DNA of 48,691 bases from Dehalococcoidia bacterium (GCA_026421185.1 JAPKCH010000011.1:1-48691), one strand, 5' to 3'; positions 17,999 to 29,305 are shown, counted from the stretch's first letter. Made by a program: numbers and translations. The notes: generated by a model not told the origin, from the letters alone.

Positions 17999-18610
17999 AT
18001 GAAACGAACTGTATCGCTGGTTTTATTGGTCGCTATTTTCGCCGTGTCACTAACGGCGTGCTCATCTGATGCTGAACCAACACCGACGGCTAGGCCTGCC
18101 CCGACTGTCAGGCCGACTACTATTCCAACCGGTGGAGATTCCCCGATTCTTCCAGCAGGCGCGGAGGTCGACCGAAAGACGGCTATGCTGCTTGGGATTG
18201 ATTTGCATCGTCAACTGTGGGCAACTAGACCTAGTAGTAACTACAAATTCGGGTTTCAGTGGAACGTGGGCGAGCTCGCTTACGAAAAAGCGAACGTCGA
18301 AGTTCGAGTTATCAAGAGTGACATCGACGAGGTTTCATGGGCCGATAATGCTGTTAAGACGGATGGCACTGAGCCAGACGGATTTGAAGTTCCTGCTGAA
18401 CCTGACCTAAGCGATTACTACAGTATTGATGGATTATTCGCTGTGATTCAAGAAGCAATCGAAAGCGATCCGCTTCGAGTATCGCTCGGATTTGATTCAG
18501 TGTTTGGATTCCCGACTTCTGTAGTTATCGAGTTTGCTCCTGATAACGGACACAAAGACATTTCTTTCTTCGCTGCGCAGCTTGTCCCGATTGCGGGTCC
18601 GCCTGAATAA
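17999..18610 (+). CDS. Lipoprotein of unknown function with Thr/Pro linker
   Basis: A clean signal peptide with lipobox LTAC (Cys 21) is followed by a linker rich in Pro, Thr and Arg (about residues 26-45), then a 150-residue acidic domain I do not recognise. The ATG is 28 bp after modC, so it could be cotranscribed with the molybdate genes, but nothing in it suggests metal or oxyanion binding. It is probably attached to the membrane surface by its lipid, with the linker as a stalk. Confidence 0.75.
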   Translation: MKRTVSLVLLVAIFAVSLTACSSDAEPTPTARPAPTVRPTTIPTGGDSPILPAGAEVDRKTAMLLGIDLHRQLWATRPSSNYKFGFQWNVGELAYEKANVEVRVIKSDIDEVSWADNAVKTDGTEPDGFEVPAEPDLSDYYSIDGLFAVIQEAIESDPLRVSLGFDSVFGFPTSVVIEFAPDNGHKDISFFAAQLVPIAGPPE

Positions 18611-18628
18611 GCCGGTGAGGCGTTTTTT
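18600..18628 (+). terminator. Weak intrinsic terminator after the lipoprotein gene
   Basis: CGCCT at 18600-18604 can pair with AGGCG at 18618-18622, followed by six T. The stem is only 5 bp with a long loop, so efficiency is doubtful. Confidence 0.4.
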
Positions 18629-18772
18629 ATGATCGTGGTTTGATCCGAGATCGGTCTGAATTAATATGAGATTCAGTGTTGCCGGACGGTCAGAAGATCG
18701 TCAGTGACGTTGTTGTGCGACAATTATGAGCAACAAAACGCACGATGTGATTACAACACTTAGGAGTCTATT

Positions 18773-19630
18773 TTGCAGACGATGTTCGAGAGGCTGGATG
18801 CAGCAGCTGCCAAAATGGAAAGTTTCGTTTGCGTAGGATTAGACCCAACTCCTGAACGTGTTCCGATCGATGACATTCTGGCGTTCAACTGCGCCATCGT
18901 AGACGCTACTAAAGATGTTGTATCTGCGTTCAAGCCTCAGTTTGCTTACTACGAGGCGATGGGAATCGAAGGATTCCGGATTCTCGAAAAGACTATTCAG
19001 CACATTCGTGACGTTGCTCCCGATCACGTGATTGTCGGCGACGGTAAGCGTGGTGATATTTCAGCAACTGCTACTGCTTACGCCACAGCTATGTTCGAAA
19101 CATGGGATGTAGATATCGCGACCATATATGCGTATCAGGGCAACGATTCGGTAGAGCCGTTTTTGCAGTATCCGGGCAAGGGCGTTTACATCGTATGTCG
19201 CACCTCAAACCCAAGCTCACGAGATATTCAGGATTTGGTAGTGGACGGGACTGATCAGAAGGATAAGGTGTTCGATCGAGTTGCCGATATGGCTGATCGC
19301 TGGGCACACAGTGAAAACGTTGGGCTCGTTGTGGGAGCTACTTATCCTGATGATCTCCGAGCGCTTCGTTCTAAGCATTCGCTTCCGCACTTCCTTATAC
19401 CCGGCGTTGGCGCTCAGGGCGGAGTAGCAGAAGAAACTGCTCGAGCCGGTGCAAAAGAACGTGGTGGCGGGTTTATCGTGAACTCCTCACGTGGAATCAT
19501 TTACGCTTCGAGTAATCCTGAAGATTTCGATAATGCAGCTCGGACTGAAGCTGAGAAGTTGAAAATCCAGCTGAACGACGCGTTGAAATCTGATTCACCG
19601 ATTACTACTAAATCTGTAAACGTAGAGTAG
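18773..19630 (+). CDS. pyrF: Orotidine 5'-phosphate decarboxylase (type 2)
   Basis: Last step of UMP synthesis. The catalytic Lys/Asp array is present as D90-G-K92-R-G-D95, followed by IS. VGLDPTPERVP at 21-31 and the phosphate-binding end IPGVGAQGG near 209-217 fit the type 2 (about 270-residue) branch. The start is TTG 18773, 6 nt after AGGAG. The ATG at 18782 would be too far from that site. It stands apart from the main pyr operon, and no PyrR-binding loop was seen upstream, so control probably differs. Confidence 0.93.
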   Translation: MQTMFERLDAAAAKMESFVCVGLDPTPERVPIDDILAFNCAIVDATKDVVSAFKPQFAYYEAMGIEGFRILEKTIQHIRDVAPDHVIVGDGKRGDISATATAYATAMFETWDVDIATIYAYQGNDSVEPFLQYPGKGVYIVCRTSNPSSRDIQDLVVDGTDQKDKVFDRVADMADRWAHSENVGLVVGATYPDDLRALRSKHSLPHFLIPGVGAQGGVAEETARAGAKERGGGFIVNSSRGIIYASSNPEDFDNAARTEAEKLKIQLNDALKSDSPITTKSVNVE

Positions 19631-19661
19631 ATCCTAGTTAGCTATTTGAAAGATTGATTCA

Positions 19662-19928
19662 ATGGAAAAAACTCCTTTTAAGGCTGGCGACCGTATAACT
19701 CTTAAGAAGAAGCATCCTTGTGGTGGTTCCGAATGGGGGATTTATCGTATCGGTGCCGACGTAAGACTGATTTGTTTGACGTGTGAACACAGAATGAAAA
19801 TGTCGCTCAGGGATGCTGAACGAAGAACCGTTTCTCGGGTAGAAGCGAGCGTTGTTTCGGAAGGCGACTCAACATCTGATTTGACAGTCGGAGAGGCGCC
19901 GCCGTCACAGAATCAGTCTGATGAGTGA
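19662..19928 (+). CDS. DUF951 small zinc-binding-like protein
   Basis: The 88-residue protein matches the DUF951 pattern: an SH3-like start (FKAGDRITLKKKHPCGG), then YRIGADVRLICLTCEHRM with Cys residues in HPCGG and CLTCEH that could bind a metal. DUF951 proteins are usually 60-70 residues. The last 30 here are a polar tail. Function is unknown. It lies 31 bp after pyrF on the same strand and has only a weak ribosome site. Confidence 0.8.
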   Translation: MEKTPFKAGDRITLKKKHPCGGSEWGIYRIGADVRLICLTCEHRMKMSLRDAERRTVSRVEASVVSEGDSTSDLTVGEAPPSQNQSDE

Positions 19929-20051
19929 CGTTTAAGCTGCTTGATTAGGATGATCCCGGTGTAACCTAGAATTCACTTTAGGAACATCAGCTAATTGGTC
20001 GCATTGATCTTGCTGGTGGATCGAACTGACGTATAGATGGAGGCTCACAAC

Positions 20052-20654
20052 ATGATGGAGCTTGTAATAGACAGCATTAGGGTTAGCTTGCTTAACCATC
20101 AGCGCGTCGTGATTCTGAAGCAAAAGGAAATCGACCGTTACCTCCCTATTTGGATTGGTCCGCCTGAAGCCGACGCCATTGCCGTGCGGTTGCAGGAAGT
20201 TTCTGTTCCTCGCCCTTTGACGCACGATTTGCTTCACAACTCGATTAAGGATCTCGATGGGGTTATAGATCACATTATTGTTTCGAGCATGGAAAACGAT
20301 ACTTACTACGCCACGATCGTTGTACGCCAGGGCGACAAGGTTGTTGAGATTGATGCACGTCCTTCCGATGCTTTGGCACTTGCAGTTCGAGCAAGCGTTC
20401 AGATCTACGCGGCTCCTGAAGTAATGGAGAAGTGCGGAGTTCGCCTCGATAAGGACAGCGGTCTTGCTGTTGTTGGCGAAGACGCTATGAGTGCGAATAC
20501 TTCGGATCAACGGCAGGCTGGTGGTCCGGTTGGTGAAGAAGAGGCTAAAAAGCTTTCAGTGTTCTCCGACTTCATAGAATCGCTTGATTTAGGTGATATG
20601 GATGCGCCTGACAGTTATAAAACTGACGGCGACGAACCTGTGGCGGGCGGCTGA
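20052..20654 (+). CDS. Bifunctional nuclease family protein (DUF151)
   Basis: I start at ATG 20052, 8 nt after GGAGG, giving 200 residues; an in-frame ATG at 20037 overlaps that site. The family core is clear: LPIWIGPPEADAIAV, then LTHDLLHNSI, and RPSDALALAVRA near the end of the domain. Members have been described as DNase/RNase, but the biochemical role in bacteria is unclear. The 70-residue C-terminal tail is acidic and probably disordered. A terminator follows. Confidence 0.87.
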   Translation: MMELVIDSIRVSLLNHQRVVILKQKEIDRYLPIWIGPPEADAIAVRLQEVSVPRPLTHDLLHNSIKDLDGVIDHIIVSSMENDTYYATIVVRQGDKVVEIDARPSDALALAVRASVQIYAAPEVMEKCGVRLDKDSGLAVVGEDAMSANTSDQRQAGGPVGEEEAKKLSVFSDFIESLDLGDMDAPDSYKTDGDEPVAGG

Positions 20655-20690
20655 TCAAGCTAAATGGCTTGACCCGCTCGGTTGAATATT

Positions 20691-20717
20691 GACCTCGTTT
20701 TGTACGGGGTCTTTTTT
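20691..20717 (+). terminator. Intrinsic terminator before the atp operon
   Basis: GACCTCG at 20691-20697 pairs with CGGGGTC at 20705-20711 (one G-U pair, 7-nt loop), followed by six T. It separates the pyrF-DUF951-nuclease group from the ATP synthase genes. Confidence 0.85.
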
Positions 20718-20896
20718 CGTTAATGTTCGGGTTTTGTGGTGTTTCGAGATTGTTTCAGTTCGTGTCATCTACTTCGAGGTGAGTATGGTGCCAAAAGTTG
20801 ATACGTGAAACTACCCTGATTTCCTGAAATTACGTTTTGATTTCGTATGCTTCGTGGTAGCATTTTCAATCGGTCATTTAGAGCAGAGGATTGCCT

Positions 20897-21190
20897 GTGA
20901 CGGACGAACCAGAGTCGCTGAATAACGAAAGCGAAAACGGTAGTTTGCCTAGGAGTTCGACGGAACGTGCTAAAAGTGGCTGGCCCGCAACAATTACGTT
21001 GCTGGGGCGAATAGGTGGAATCGGCTGGTTTGTCGGTACTACAATCGCTCTGGGAGCCTACGGCGGGTATTGGCTCGATCGACAATTTGATATGGCTCCT
21101 GTCCTGACGATAATTGGGCTGGGGCTGGGCGTGACAACAGCATTTGTTGGCATGTTCCGGCTTCTCAGTGCAATTAGAAAAGGACGGTAA
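20897..21190 (+). CDS. AtpZ/AtpI-like ATP synthase accessory membrane protein
   Basis: A small protein of 97 residues from GTG 20897, which sits 6 nt after AGAGGA; the TTG at 20891 overlaps the spacing. The N-terminal 30 residues are polar. Then come two transmembrane segments (about 37-58 and 68-90) with the YWLDRQFD turn that marks the AtpZ/AtpI (F0F1 subunit I) group. Such proteins help assemble the c-ring or carry Mg2+. It is first in the operon, 39 bp before atpB, the usual place. Confidence 0.8.
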   Translation: MTDEPESLNNESENGSLPRSSTERAKSGWPATITLLGRIGGIGWFVGTTIALGAYGGYWLDRQFDMAPVLTIIGLGLGVTTAFVGMFRLLSAIRKGR

Positions 21191-21229
21191 CAGTCACCAG
21201 AGAACGAAAGAGATTTAGGTACAAGCCGC

Positions 21230-22513
21230 TTGGGAAAGCTTCTTTCTAGTCCCAAACTTCTTGCAATCGCCATTGCAGCAGTAGCTGCGCTTTTGGTTTC
21301 AGTTGCCGGTGGTGCACTTGGTGCATCGTTCGGTCTCGGATTCCTCGGCGGTCCTATTCCTTTTATTTCGATTCCGGCCGAACGGGTTGCATCCATTGGC
21401 GGTTACGATCTCCTGAACTCGACAGTTATGTTCTGGTTTGGCGGATTCGTTCTCCTGTTCATCGCATGGCGAGCAGGTCGGAACGTGAAAGATGTCCCGT
21501 CTGGCTGGCAGAACCTGATGGAGATGATTTACGAATTCTTCAGCAACACGGTTGACGGCGTTGCTGGCGGAACACCAAAAGCGGGTCGACGTTTCCTCGC
21601 TTTGGTTTCCACAATTTTCCTTGTAGTGATGATCATCAACTGGGTTGGAATTCTCCCCGGTGTTGGATCAGTCGGTCGAATCGAAACGATTGACGAGTGG
21701 ACTCACCACCACCTTGAAGCGTTCGAAGCTGAAGTCGAAGAGGCTCACCCTTCATACAACCACGAGCAGGTCGAAGCTGCTGCGATGGTTCACCTTCTTG
21801 AAGAGCACGGCGACGATACGTTTGTAGCGTTCGACGGTGCGATTGTTCCTCTAGGACGCGGCGAGCAGCAGCGTGTTCCGCTGAACAAGATCATTAGCTT
21901 TGATCATGGTGACTTGGAAGACATTGAAAAAGCTATCGAGGATGGTGACGATCTTTCTCTCCTGCCTATCCTTGAGAGCATTCATCACGATATCGAAACT
22001 GGTGTAGTGAAGGGTAAATTTGCTTACAAAGAGGGCGGCGATATTGAAGCGTCGAGCGAACTCCTCGGTAAGAAGGTTGGACTATTGGTCCCTTACCTTC
22101 GAGGTGCTTCCACCGACATCAACACGACATTGGCTATTGCTCTTGTTGCGATGTTCACAGTTCAGTTCTGGGGCTTCCGGGCTCTAGGTGTTCGTGGTTA
22201 CGGTGGTAAGTTCCTAGTCAACCCTATTACACAGGGTCCGATCGCAACGTTTGTGGGGATACTTGAGGCATTCGGTGAGCTGACACGAACTATCAGTTTC
22301 ACTTTCCGATTATTTGGGAATATGTTTGCCGGTGAGATTTTGCTTATAGCTATGGCATTCTTGCTGCCGCTAATCGGAATTATCCCGTTCATGGGTCTGG
22401 AATTGTTTGTGGGCGTTATCCAGGCGTATATCTTCGCAATGCTCACTCTTGTATTTGGCGTCATGGCAGTCGCGAGTCACGGTGATCACGACAGCCACGC
22501 GGAGGATCACTGA
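21230..22513 (+). CDS. atpB: ATP synthase F0 subunit a with a large acidic insertion
   Basis: Forms the proton half-channels beside the c-ring. The C-terminal helices are canonical: the essential Arg is R360 in TFRLFGNMFAGE, and Q398 in GVIQAYIFA is the second conserved polar position. The protein has 427 residues, while most are 230-300. The excess is mainly an insertion at about 148-286 between NWVGILPG (137-144) and LVPYLRGASTDINTT (286-300). It is rich in Glu, Asp and His, has no hydrophobic span, and so probably protrudes from the membrane. The TTG start is weakly supported by AGG upstream. Confidence 0.93.
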   Translation: MGKLLSSPKLLAIAIAAVAALLVSVAGGALGASFGLGFLGGPIPFISIPAERVASIGGYDLLNSTVMFWFGGFVLLFIAWRAGRNVKDVPSGWQNLMEMIYEFFSNTVDGVAGGTPKAGRRFLALVSTIFLVVMIINWVGILPGVGSVGRIETIDEWTHHHLEAFEAEVEEAHPSYNHEQVEAAAMVHLLEEHGDDTFVAFDGAIVPLGRGEQQRVPLNKIISFDHGDLEDIEKAIEDGDDLSLLPILESIHHDIETGVVKGKFAYKEGGDIEASSELLGKKVGLLVPYLRGASTDINTTLAIALVAMFTVQFWGFRALGVRGYGGKFLVNPITQGPIATFVGILEAFGELTRTISFTFRLFGNMFAGEILLIAMAFLLPLIGIIPFMGLELFVGVIQAYIFAMLTLVFGVMAVASHGDHDSHAEDH

Positions 22514-22582
22514 GAACAGGGATCCTCTTGAATAAAGCGTGGTGGGCGACATGAATCATTATGATTGGTCACCGACGCATAG

Positions 22583-22834
<252 letters not shown>

Positions 22835-22858
22835 TTCAATCGGAATCCGCGTGACTTG

Positions 22859-22886
22859 CCTGAGTGAAAGTTTTCTCTCACTCAGG
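22859..22886 (+). other. Intercistronic hairpin between atpE and atpF
   Basis: CCTGAGTGA at 22859-22867 and TCACTCAGG at 22878-22886 pair perfectly across a 10-nt loop. There is no T-run, so it is unlikely to stop transcription. It sits in the longest gap of the operon, right after the gene whose product is needed in most copies. Confidence 0.65.
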
Positions 22887-22948
22887 TGTCGTTAGCGGGC
22901 CGGTGACGGCGGATTCGATTCGTCGGCATAACCGATAAAGGAACGAAT

Positions 22949-23449
22949 ATGGAAGCGCTTGGAATAACACTTCAGCAGTTGCTAACTCAGTTGGTTAGTT
23001 TCCTGATCCTGTTCTTCCTGTTGTATAAGCTGGCGTATGGTCCAATTATGGGCATGCTCGACAGCCGTGCACTGAAGATCAAGGAAAGTTTGGAAGCAGC
23101 GGAGACAGCGCGGCTTGACGCGGCATCTTCAGCCGAGCGTGTAGAAGCAGAAATTGCTTCAGCACGTGTAGATGGTCAGAAGATTGTGGCAGAAGCACGT
23201 GATGCAGCTTCGAAGTTACGTGAGCAAGAGCAGGGACGTGCACGAGAAGAGGTCGAAGTGATGCTCGATCGTGCGAGAACTGAAATTGGTCGCGAGAAGG
23301 ATGCCGCAGTAGAAGAAGTTCGCAAGGAATTTGCGGGCCTAGCTATCACAGCAGCTGAACGAATCGTTGAAGGATCACTTGATGCTAAGTCTCACTCCAG
23401 CCTTATTGACAAGGTTTTGGAAGAAGGACTGAGCGAGAGGAAGAACTAG
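22949..23449 (+). CDS. atpF: ATP synthase F0 subunit b
   Basis: The peripheral stalk subunit has 166 residues. One N-terminal transmembrane helix (about 7-27) is followed by a long charged helix rich in Ala, Glu and Arg (about 45-140), typical of the b-subunit coiled coil, and a short C-terminal part that binds delta. Only one b gene is present in the operon, so a homodimer is expected. ATG start with AAAGGA upstream. Confidence 0.94.
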   Translation: MEALGITLQQLLTQLVSFLILFFLLYKLAYGPIMGMLDSRALKIKESLEAAETARLDAASSAERVEAEIASARVDGQKIVAEARDAASKLREQEQGRAREEVEVMLDRARTEIGREKDAAVEEVRKEFAGLAITAAERIVEGSLDAKSHSSLIDKVLEEGLSERKN

Positions 23450-23492
23450 AGAATTCGGCGAATTTCGATTTGACGAGGACTCTGAACTAGCA

Positions 23493-24032
23493 ATGGCAGC
23501 AACCGGACGAAGATACGCACAGGCAGCTTTCGAGCTGGCTAACGAAAAGAACAACATCGACCGTTGGGTTGAAGACCTATCGCGTGCGGCGGAAGTTCTA
23601 AACGATGCTGATGTATTGAGTTTTCTCGATGCACCACAGGTGACCGACAGCGTAAAGCTGGACGGAATCGTAAAGCTTCTTGCGGATGTTGATGTGTTAG
23701 TACGAAACACGGTTAACCTAATGACGGTTAATCGTGACATTACTAAATTTGCGGACATGTTCCGTTTGTTTAGTGAGATGGCCGATGAACACCACAGTAT
23801 CGCAAGATCTGAGGTTGTTACAGCGGTTCCACTCGACGATGCCCGCCGAAGCAAAATTGCTGAAGGTTTGGCCAAGTTGGTTGGACGAAAAGAAGTAAAG
23901 ATTTCTGAGAGCGTGGATCCTGAAATAATTGGCGGAATGGTGGCGAAAGTCGGCGACCGCCTGATTGATGGAAGTACACGCACACAGATACGAGCGATGC
24001 GAAATTCGTTGGCCGAGCGGCCAGTCGATTAG
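23493..24032 (+). CDS. atpH: ATP synthase F1 subunit delta
   Basis: The 179-residue OSCP/delta protein links the b stalk to the top of F1. The N-terminal helical domain begins with RRYAQAAFELA. The C-terminal end shows the family signature around I-G-G-M-V-A-K-V-G-D, then L-I-D-G-S near 149-165. It is 43 bp after atpF and 69 bp before atpA. Confidence 0.93.
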   Translation: MAATGRRYAQAAFELANEKNNIDRWVEDLSRAAEVLNDADVLSFLDAPQVTDSVKLDGIVKLLADVDVLVRNTVNLMTVNRDITKFADMFRLFSEMADEHHSIARSEVVTAVPLDDARRSKIAEGLAKLVGRKEVKISESVDPEIIGGMVAKVGDRLIDGSTRTQIRAMRNSLAERPVD

Positions 24033-24101
24033 CGCCAATAAAACGGCCGATCGATCAGGCCAGTAAAGCAATAAGACGGGTTTACCCGGAGAGAGAGTCC
24101 G

Positions 24102-25613
24102 ATGGCAGTACGAGGTCAGGACATAGCCTCTGTTATCAAGAGGCAAATAGAAGATTTCGGTGGAGATATCACGCAAGTTGATGTCGGTACCGTTATAGAA
24201 GCCGCAGACGGTACGGCTCAGATACATGGTCTCTCAGGAGTCCGGTATTCTGAGCTGTTGCAGTTCCCTGGCGATATTTTTGGACTTGCGCTGAACCTCA
24301 ACGAGGACAGTGTTGGTGCAGTAATTCTTGGTGATTACGTTCAGATCAAAGAAGGCGACGAAGTTCGCAGCACTGGTCGAATTATTGAAGTTCCTGTTGG
24401 TGATGCGATGCTTGGGCGAGTCGTTGACTCACTCGGTGTTCCTATCGACGGCAAGGGCTCAATTGCAACGACAGAGTCATACCCGGTCGAGAAGATAGCA
24501 CCGGGTGTTGGAGCTCGACAGTCTGTTGATCAGCCAGTGCAATTTGGTCTTAAGATCGTTGATGCAATGGTTCCGGTTGGCCGAGGGCAGCGAGAGCTTG
24601 TCATTGGTGACCGTGCTACAGGGAAGACTTCGGTCTGTATCGATGCATTGATCAACCAGAAGGACAGTGGAATCATCGGTGTGTACGTGGCCATTGGGCA
24701 ACGTGCATCGAAGGTTGCTCAGGTTGTAACTAGATTAGAAGAAAACGGAGCTCTAGATAACACGGTTATCGTTACTTCTAATGCTTCCGATCCAGCAGCT
24801 ATGCAGTACCTCGCTCCTTATGCCGGTTGCTCCATTGCTGAATATTTCATGGCTCAAGGTAAAGACGTATTGATCGTTTATGACGATCTTACGAAGCACG
24901 CTTGGGCTTACCGACAGATGTCACTTTTGCTTCGACGACCTCCTGGTCGTGAGGCATACCCTGGTGACGTTTTCTACCTTCACTCACGTTTGCTTGAACG
25001 GGCTGCTCGCCTAAACAAGGAAGCCGGCGGTGGTTCGATTACTGCTCTGCCTATTATTGAGACGCAGGCTGGTGACGTTTCGGCTTACGTTCCTACTAAC
25101 GTTATTTCGATTACCGACGGTCAGCTCTTTCTTGAGCCTGACTTGTTCAACTCAGGTGTTCGACCTGCTGTGAACTCGGGTATTTCTGTAACACGTGTGG
25201 GTTCTTCAGCTCAGACTAAGGCCATGAAGGGGGTGTCAGGATCTTTGAAGGCTGAGATGGCTCAGTACTCAGCACTTGTAACCTTTGCTCAGTTCGGTAC
25301 CGACGACCTTGATGCCGTCACCCGACGACAGCTAGAACGTGGAGCACGATTTACTGAACTATTGAAGCAGGACGAAAACTCCCCACTTTCACTTGAGGCG
25401 CAGGTCTCAGTATTGTACGTCGCAGACAAGGGCGCACTTGAAAAGATAGCGGTCCCGGACGTTCGATCATGGGAAGCACAGTGGCACGATTATTCCGCAG
25501 CTAACTTGCCAGATGTTTTGAAGTCGATCGCAGCTTCAGGTGAACTGAGCGATGATTCCAAAGCCAAACTGGACGAAGCAGTAGTTGCTTTCCAACAGAC
25601 AGTAAGCCTCTAA
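24102..25613 (+). CDS. atpA: ATP synthase F1 subunit alpha
   Basis: The regulatory, non-catalytic nucleotide-binding subunit, 503 residues, full length. Walker A GDRATGKT is at 169-176. The Walker B region is [17 protein letters not shown], and the conserved Ser/Arg end of the family ([17 protein letters not shown]) follows. ATG with GGAGAGAGAG upstream. Three copies alternate with beta in F1. Confidence 0.97.
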   Translation: MAVRGQDIASVIKRQIEDFGGDITQVDVGTVIEAADGTAQIHGLSGVRYSELLQFPGDIFGLALNLNEDSVGAVILGDYVQIKEGDEVRSTGRIIEVPVGDAMLGRVVDSLGVPIDGKGSIATTESYPVEKIAPGVGARQSVDQPVQFGLKIVDAMVPVGRGQRELVIGDRATGKTSVCIDALINQKDSGIIGVYVAIGQRASKVAQVVTRLEENGALDNTVIVTSNASDPAAMQYLAPYAGCSIAEYFMAQGKDVLIVYDDLTKHAWAYRQMSLLLRRPPGREAYPGDVFYLHSRLLERAARLNKEAGGGSITALPIIETQAGDVSAYVPTNVISITDGQLFLEPDLFNSGVRPAVNSGISVTRVGSSAQTKAMKGVSGSLKAEMAQYSALVTFAQFGTDDLDAVTRRQLERGARFTELLKQDENSPLSLEAQVSVLYVADKGALEKIAVPDVRSWEAQWHDYSAANLPDVLKSIAASGELSDDSKAKLDEAVVAFQQTVSL

Positions 25614-25642
25614 AGACGAACAGAAACTAACAGAGTCAAGAA

Positions 25643-27998
<2,356 letters not shown>

Positions 27999-28036
27999 CA
28001 GCTCGTAACCAAAGTTCCTGAGGACATCAATTAGTT

Positions 28037-28456
28037 ATGGCCAAACTTCAGTTAGCAGTAGTGACCGCCGAGGGCGAAAGCTTTTCGGGTGAAGTCGACA
28101 CAGTTGTAGCGCCGGGGGGGCTCGGTGAGTTCACCGTGCTGCCTTCTCACGCTCGAATTATTTCGACTTTGGCACCGGGCGTTCTTCGCTTAGATCAGGG
28201 TGCTGATTCTGTGTCGTTCGCACTATCTGGCGGTTTCTTGGAAGTTTCTGACAACCGAGTGACGATTCTCGCAGATGCTGCTGAGCAGGACGATGCTATA
28301 GATATTGAACGTGCGGAAGCTGCTTTGGCTCGGGCGCAGGAGCGTATCGTTTCGAGTCCTGCTGACATTGATTTAGAGCGAGCTACTGCTTCGCTGAGAC
28401 GTGCACGAGTACGAGTAAATCTCGGTCGAGGACGTCGAGAGCGCGGTTTAGGCTAA
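28037..28456 (+). CDS. atpC: ATP synthase F1 subunit epsilon
   Basis: The 139-residue protein has the beta-sandwich (LQLAVVTAEGESFSGEVDTVVAPGGLGEFTVLPSH) and a C-terminal helical pair (about 92-132) rich in Arg and Ala, the part that can brake the enzyme in many bacteria. It is the last gene of the operon, 38 bp after atpD, and is followed by a strong terminator. Confidence 0.95.
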   Translation: MAKLQLAVVTAEGESFSGEVDTVVAPGGLGEFTVLPSHARIISTLAPGVLRLDQGADSVSFALSGGFLEVSDNRVTILADAAEQDDAIDIERAEAALARAQERIVSSPADIDLERATASLRRARVRVNLGRGRRERGLG

Positions 28457-28458
28457 TT

Positions 28459-28470
28459 CTCACATGTGAG
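28459..28470. repeat. 12-bp perfect palindrome after atpC
   Basis: CTCACATGTGAG reads the same on both strands and lies between the atpC stop and the terminator. It may simply be a second small hairpin in the 3' end of the transcript. Confidence 0.4.
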
Positions 28471-28474
28471 TTAC

Positions 28475-28508
28475 AAAAAAGCCTCGGCGAATTCGCCGAG
28501 GCTTTTTT
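28475..28508. terminator. Perfectly palindromic intrinsic terminator of the atp operon
   Basis: The 34-bp sequence is its own reverse complement: AAAAAAGCC... on the left, an EcoRI-like GAATTC centre, ...GGCTTTTTT on the right. Each strand therefore has a GC-rich stem followed by six U. It ends the atp operon and would stop transcripts from the right as well. Confidence 0.93.
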
Positions 28509-28509
28509 G

Positions 28510-28910
28510 TACTTGTGAATGATCAAACGTTTTTTACGTAGACTCCTACGGGAAGGATCATCGAGTGTTTTGTTGACGATTCTCGAGATCTCTTATGTGG
28601 TGACCAATTCCTGAACTGCAAACGGTTCATTGGCGTGACGTGGGATGACCTGCGTACGACACTCTGATCCACCGTGATATCGCAGTTCCATCTAACGGTT
28701 TATGCATCGGGGTAATAGATCTTATAAAGCATTGTTTTGGCGCACCCTAGAAGATGGTGAGTATCTTTCCGATTATTGCTGTAGAGATTTTTTATTTGAG
28801 CGCAACAAATAACGTACGAACCATCCACAGTTCGCTCTATACTCTGCCACTAGGCAAGTGACTTATTAGGGTGATCACTCTAGATGGGTAGTTTAAATTA
28901 TTAAAAGAAA
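28510..28910. other. Gene-free stretch with possible RNA structure
   Basis: No open frame of credible quality was found on either strand. GAACTGC at 28612-28618 and GCAGTTC at 28681-28687 are complementary and enclose a smaller imperfect stem. A TTGACG at 28573-28578 could be a -35 element just upstream, but no good -10 follows at 17 bp. A noncoding RNA is possible but not demonstrated. I do not recognise 6S, SRP RNA or tmRNA here. Confidence 0.3.
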
Positions 28911-28939
28911 AAGGCTCTGGTAGTGATAACCAGAGCCTT
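28901..28939 (-). terminator. Intrinsic terminator of the small zinc-ribbon gene
   Basis: AAGGCTCTGGT at 28911-28921 pairs perfectly with ACCAGAGCCTT at 28929-28939 (7-nt loop). On the minus strand a T-rich run (TTTCTTTTAA) follows at 28910-28901. On the plus strand no T-run follows, so direction is clear and supports a minus-strand gene. Confidence 0.88.
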
Positions 28940-28955
28940 AAGAGTACGGTCGACC

Positions 28956-29126
28956 CTAAGCTGCTTCAGTCGCAGCCGAAATCTTTTTCTCAGACATGGC
29001 TCGACGTGCTGCCTCTTTCGAGTCAACAGTGAATGAACACTGTAAGCATGACAGGGTGTTGCTATCTGGGAAGACAACTAACTCAATGTCGCCGTGGCAC
29101 TTAGGGCAAGCCTTCAAGTAAAGCAC
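28956..29126 (-). CDS. Small zinc-ribbon protein, 56 residues
   Basis: Starts at a GTG (29126) with AAGGA about 7 nt upstream and ends at a TAG before a good terminator. Two Cys pairs, C7-P-K-C10 and C27-L-Q-C30, are spaced as in a four-Cys zinc ribbon. The tail is rich in Lys, Arg, Ala and Glu (KEAARRAMSEKK). I do not know a specific family; small ribbons like this bind nucleic acid or other proteins. A minus-strand promoter is visible at 29247-29276. The complete promoter, ribosome site, frame and terminator set makes a real gene likely despite its length. Confidence 0.75.
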   Translation of the reverse strand: MLYLKACPKCHGDIELVVFPDSNTLSCLQCSFTVDSKEAARRAMSEKKISAATEAA

Positions 29127-29246
29127 TTTACGTTCCTTTTTGTTTCGTCCCCGCCTTAAGTGTGGTCGGGGCGGTCAATAAATAATGGTTCCGATTGCGT
29201 TACGAATCCTGTAACAAAATCCCTTTCACAAAACGGACCGGCGAAG

Positions 29247-29276
29247 ACTATACCACAAAAAAAGGCAATTTACCAA
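29247..29276 (-). promoter_or_regulatory. Promoter for the small zinc-ribbon gene
   Basis: On the minus strand TTGGTA (29276-29271) and TATAGT (29252-29247) are 18 bp apart. A start near 29239 would leave a leader of about 110 nt before the GTG. Confidence 0.5.
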
Positions 29277-29305
29277 ATCATATAAGGCATATCTCGTTAT
29301 CATGC

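Noticed and set aside
28037-28508. The palindromic terminator and the CTCACATGTGAG palindrome as a replication origin or regulator site
   Set aside because: Position right after atpC and the A-run/T-run flanks explain the larger palindrome as a terminator; there are no DnaA-box clusters.
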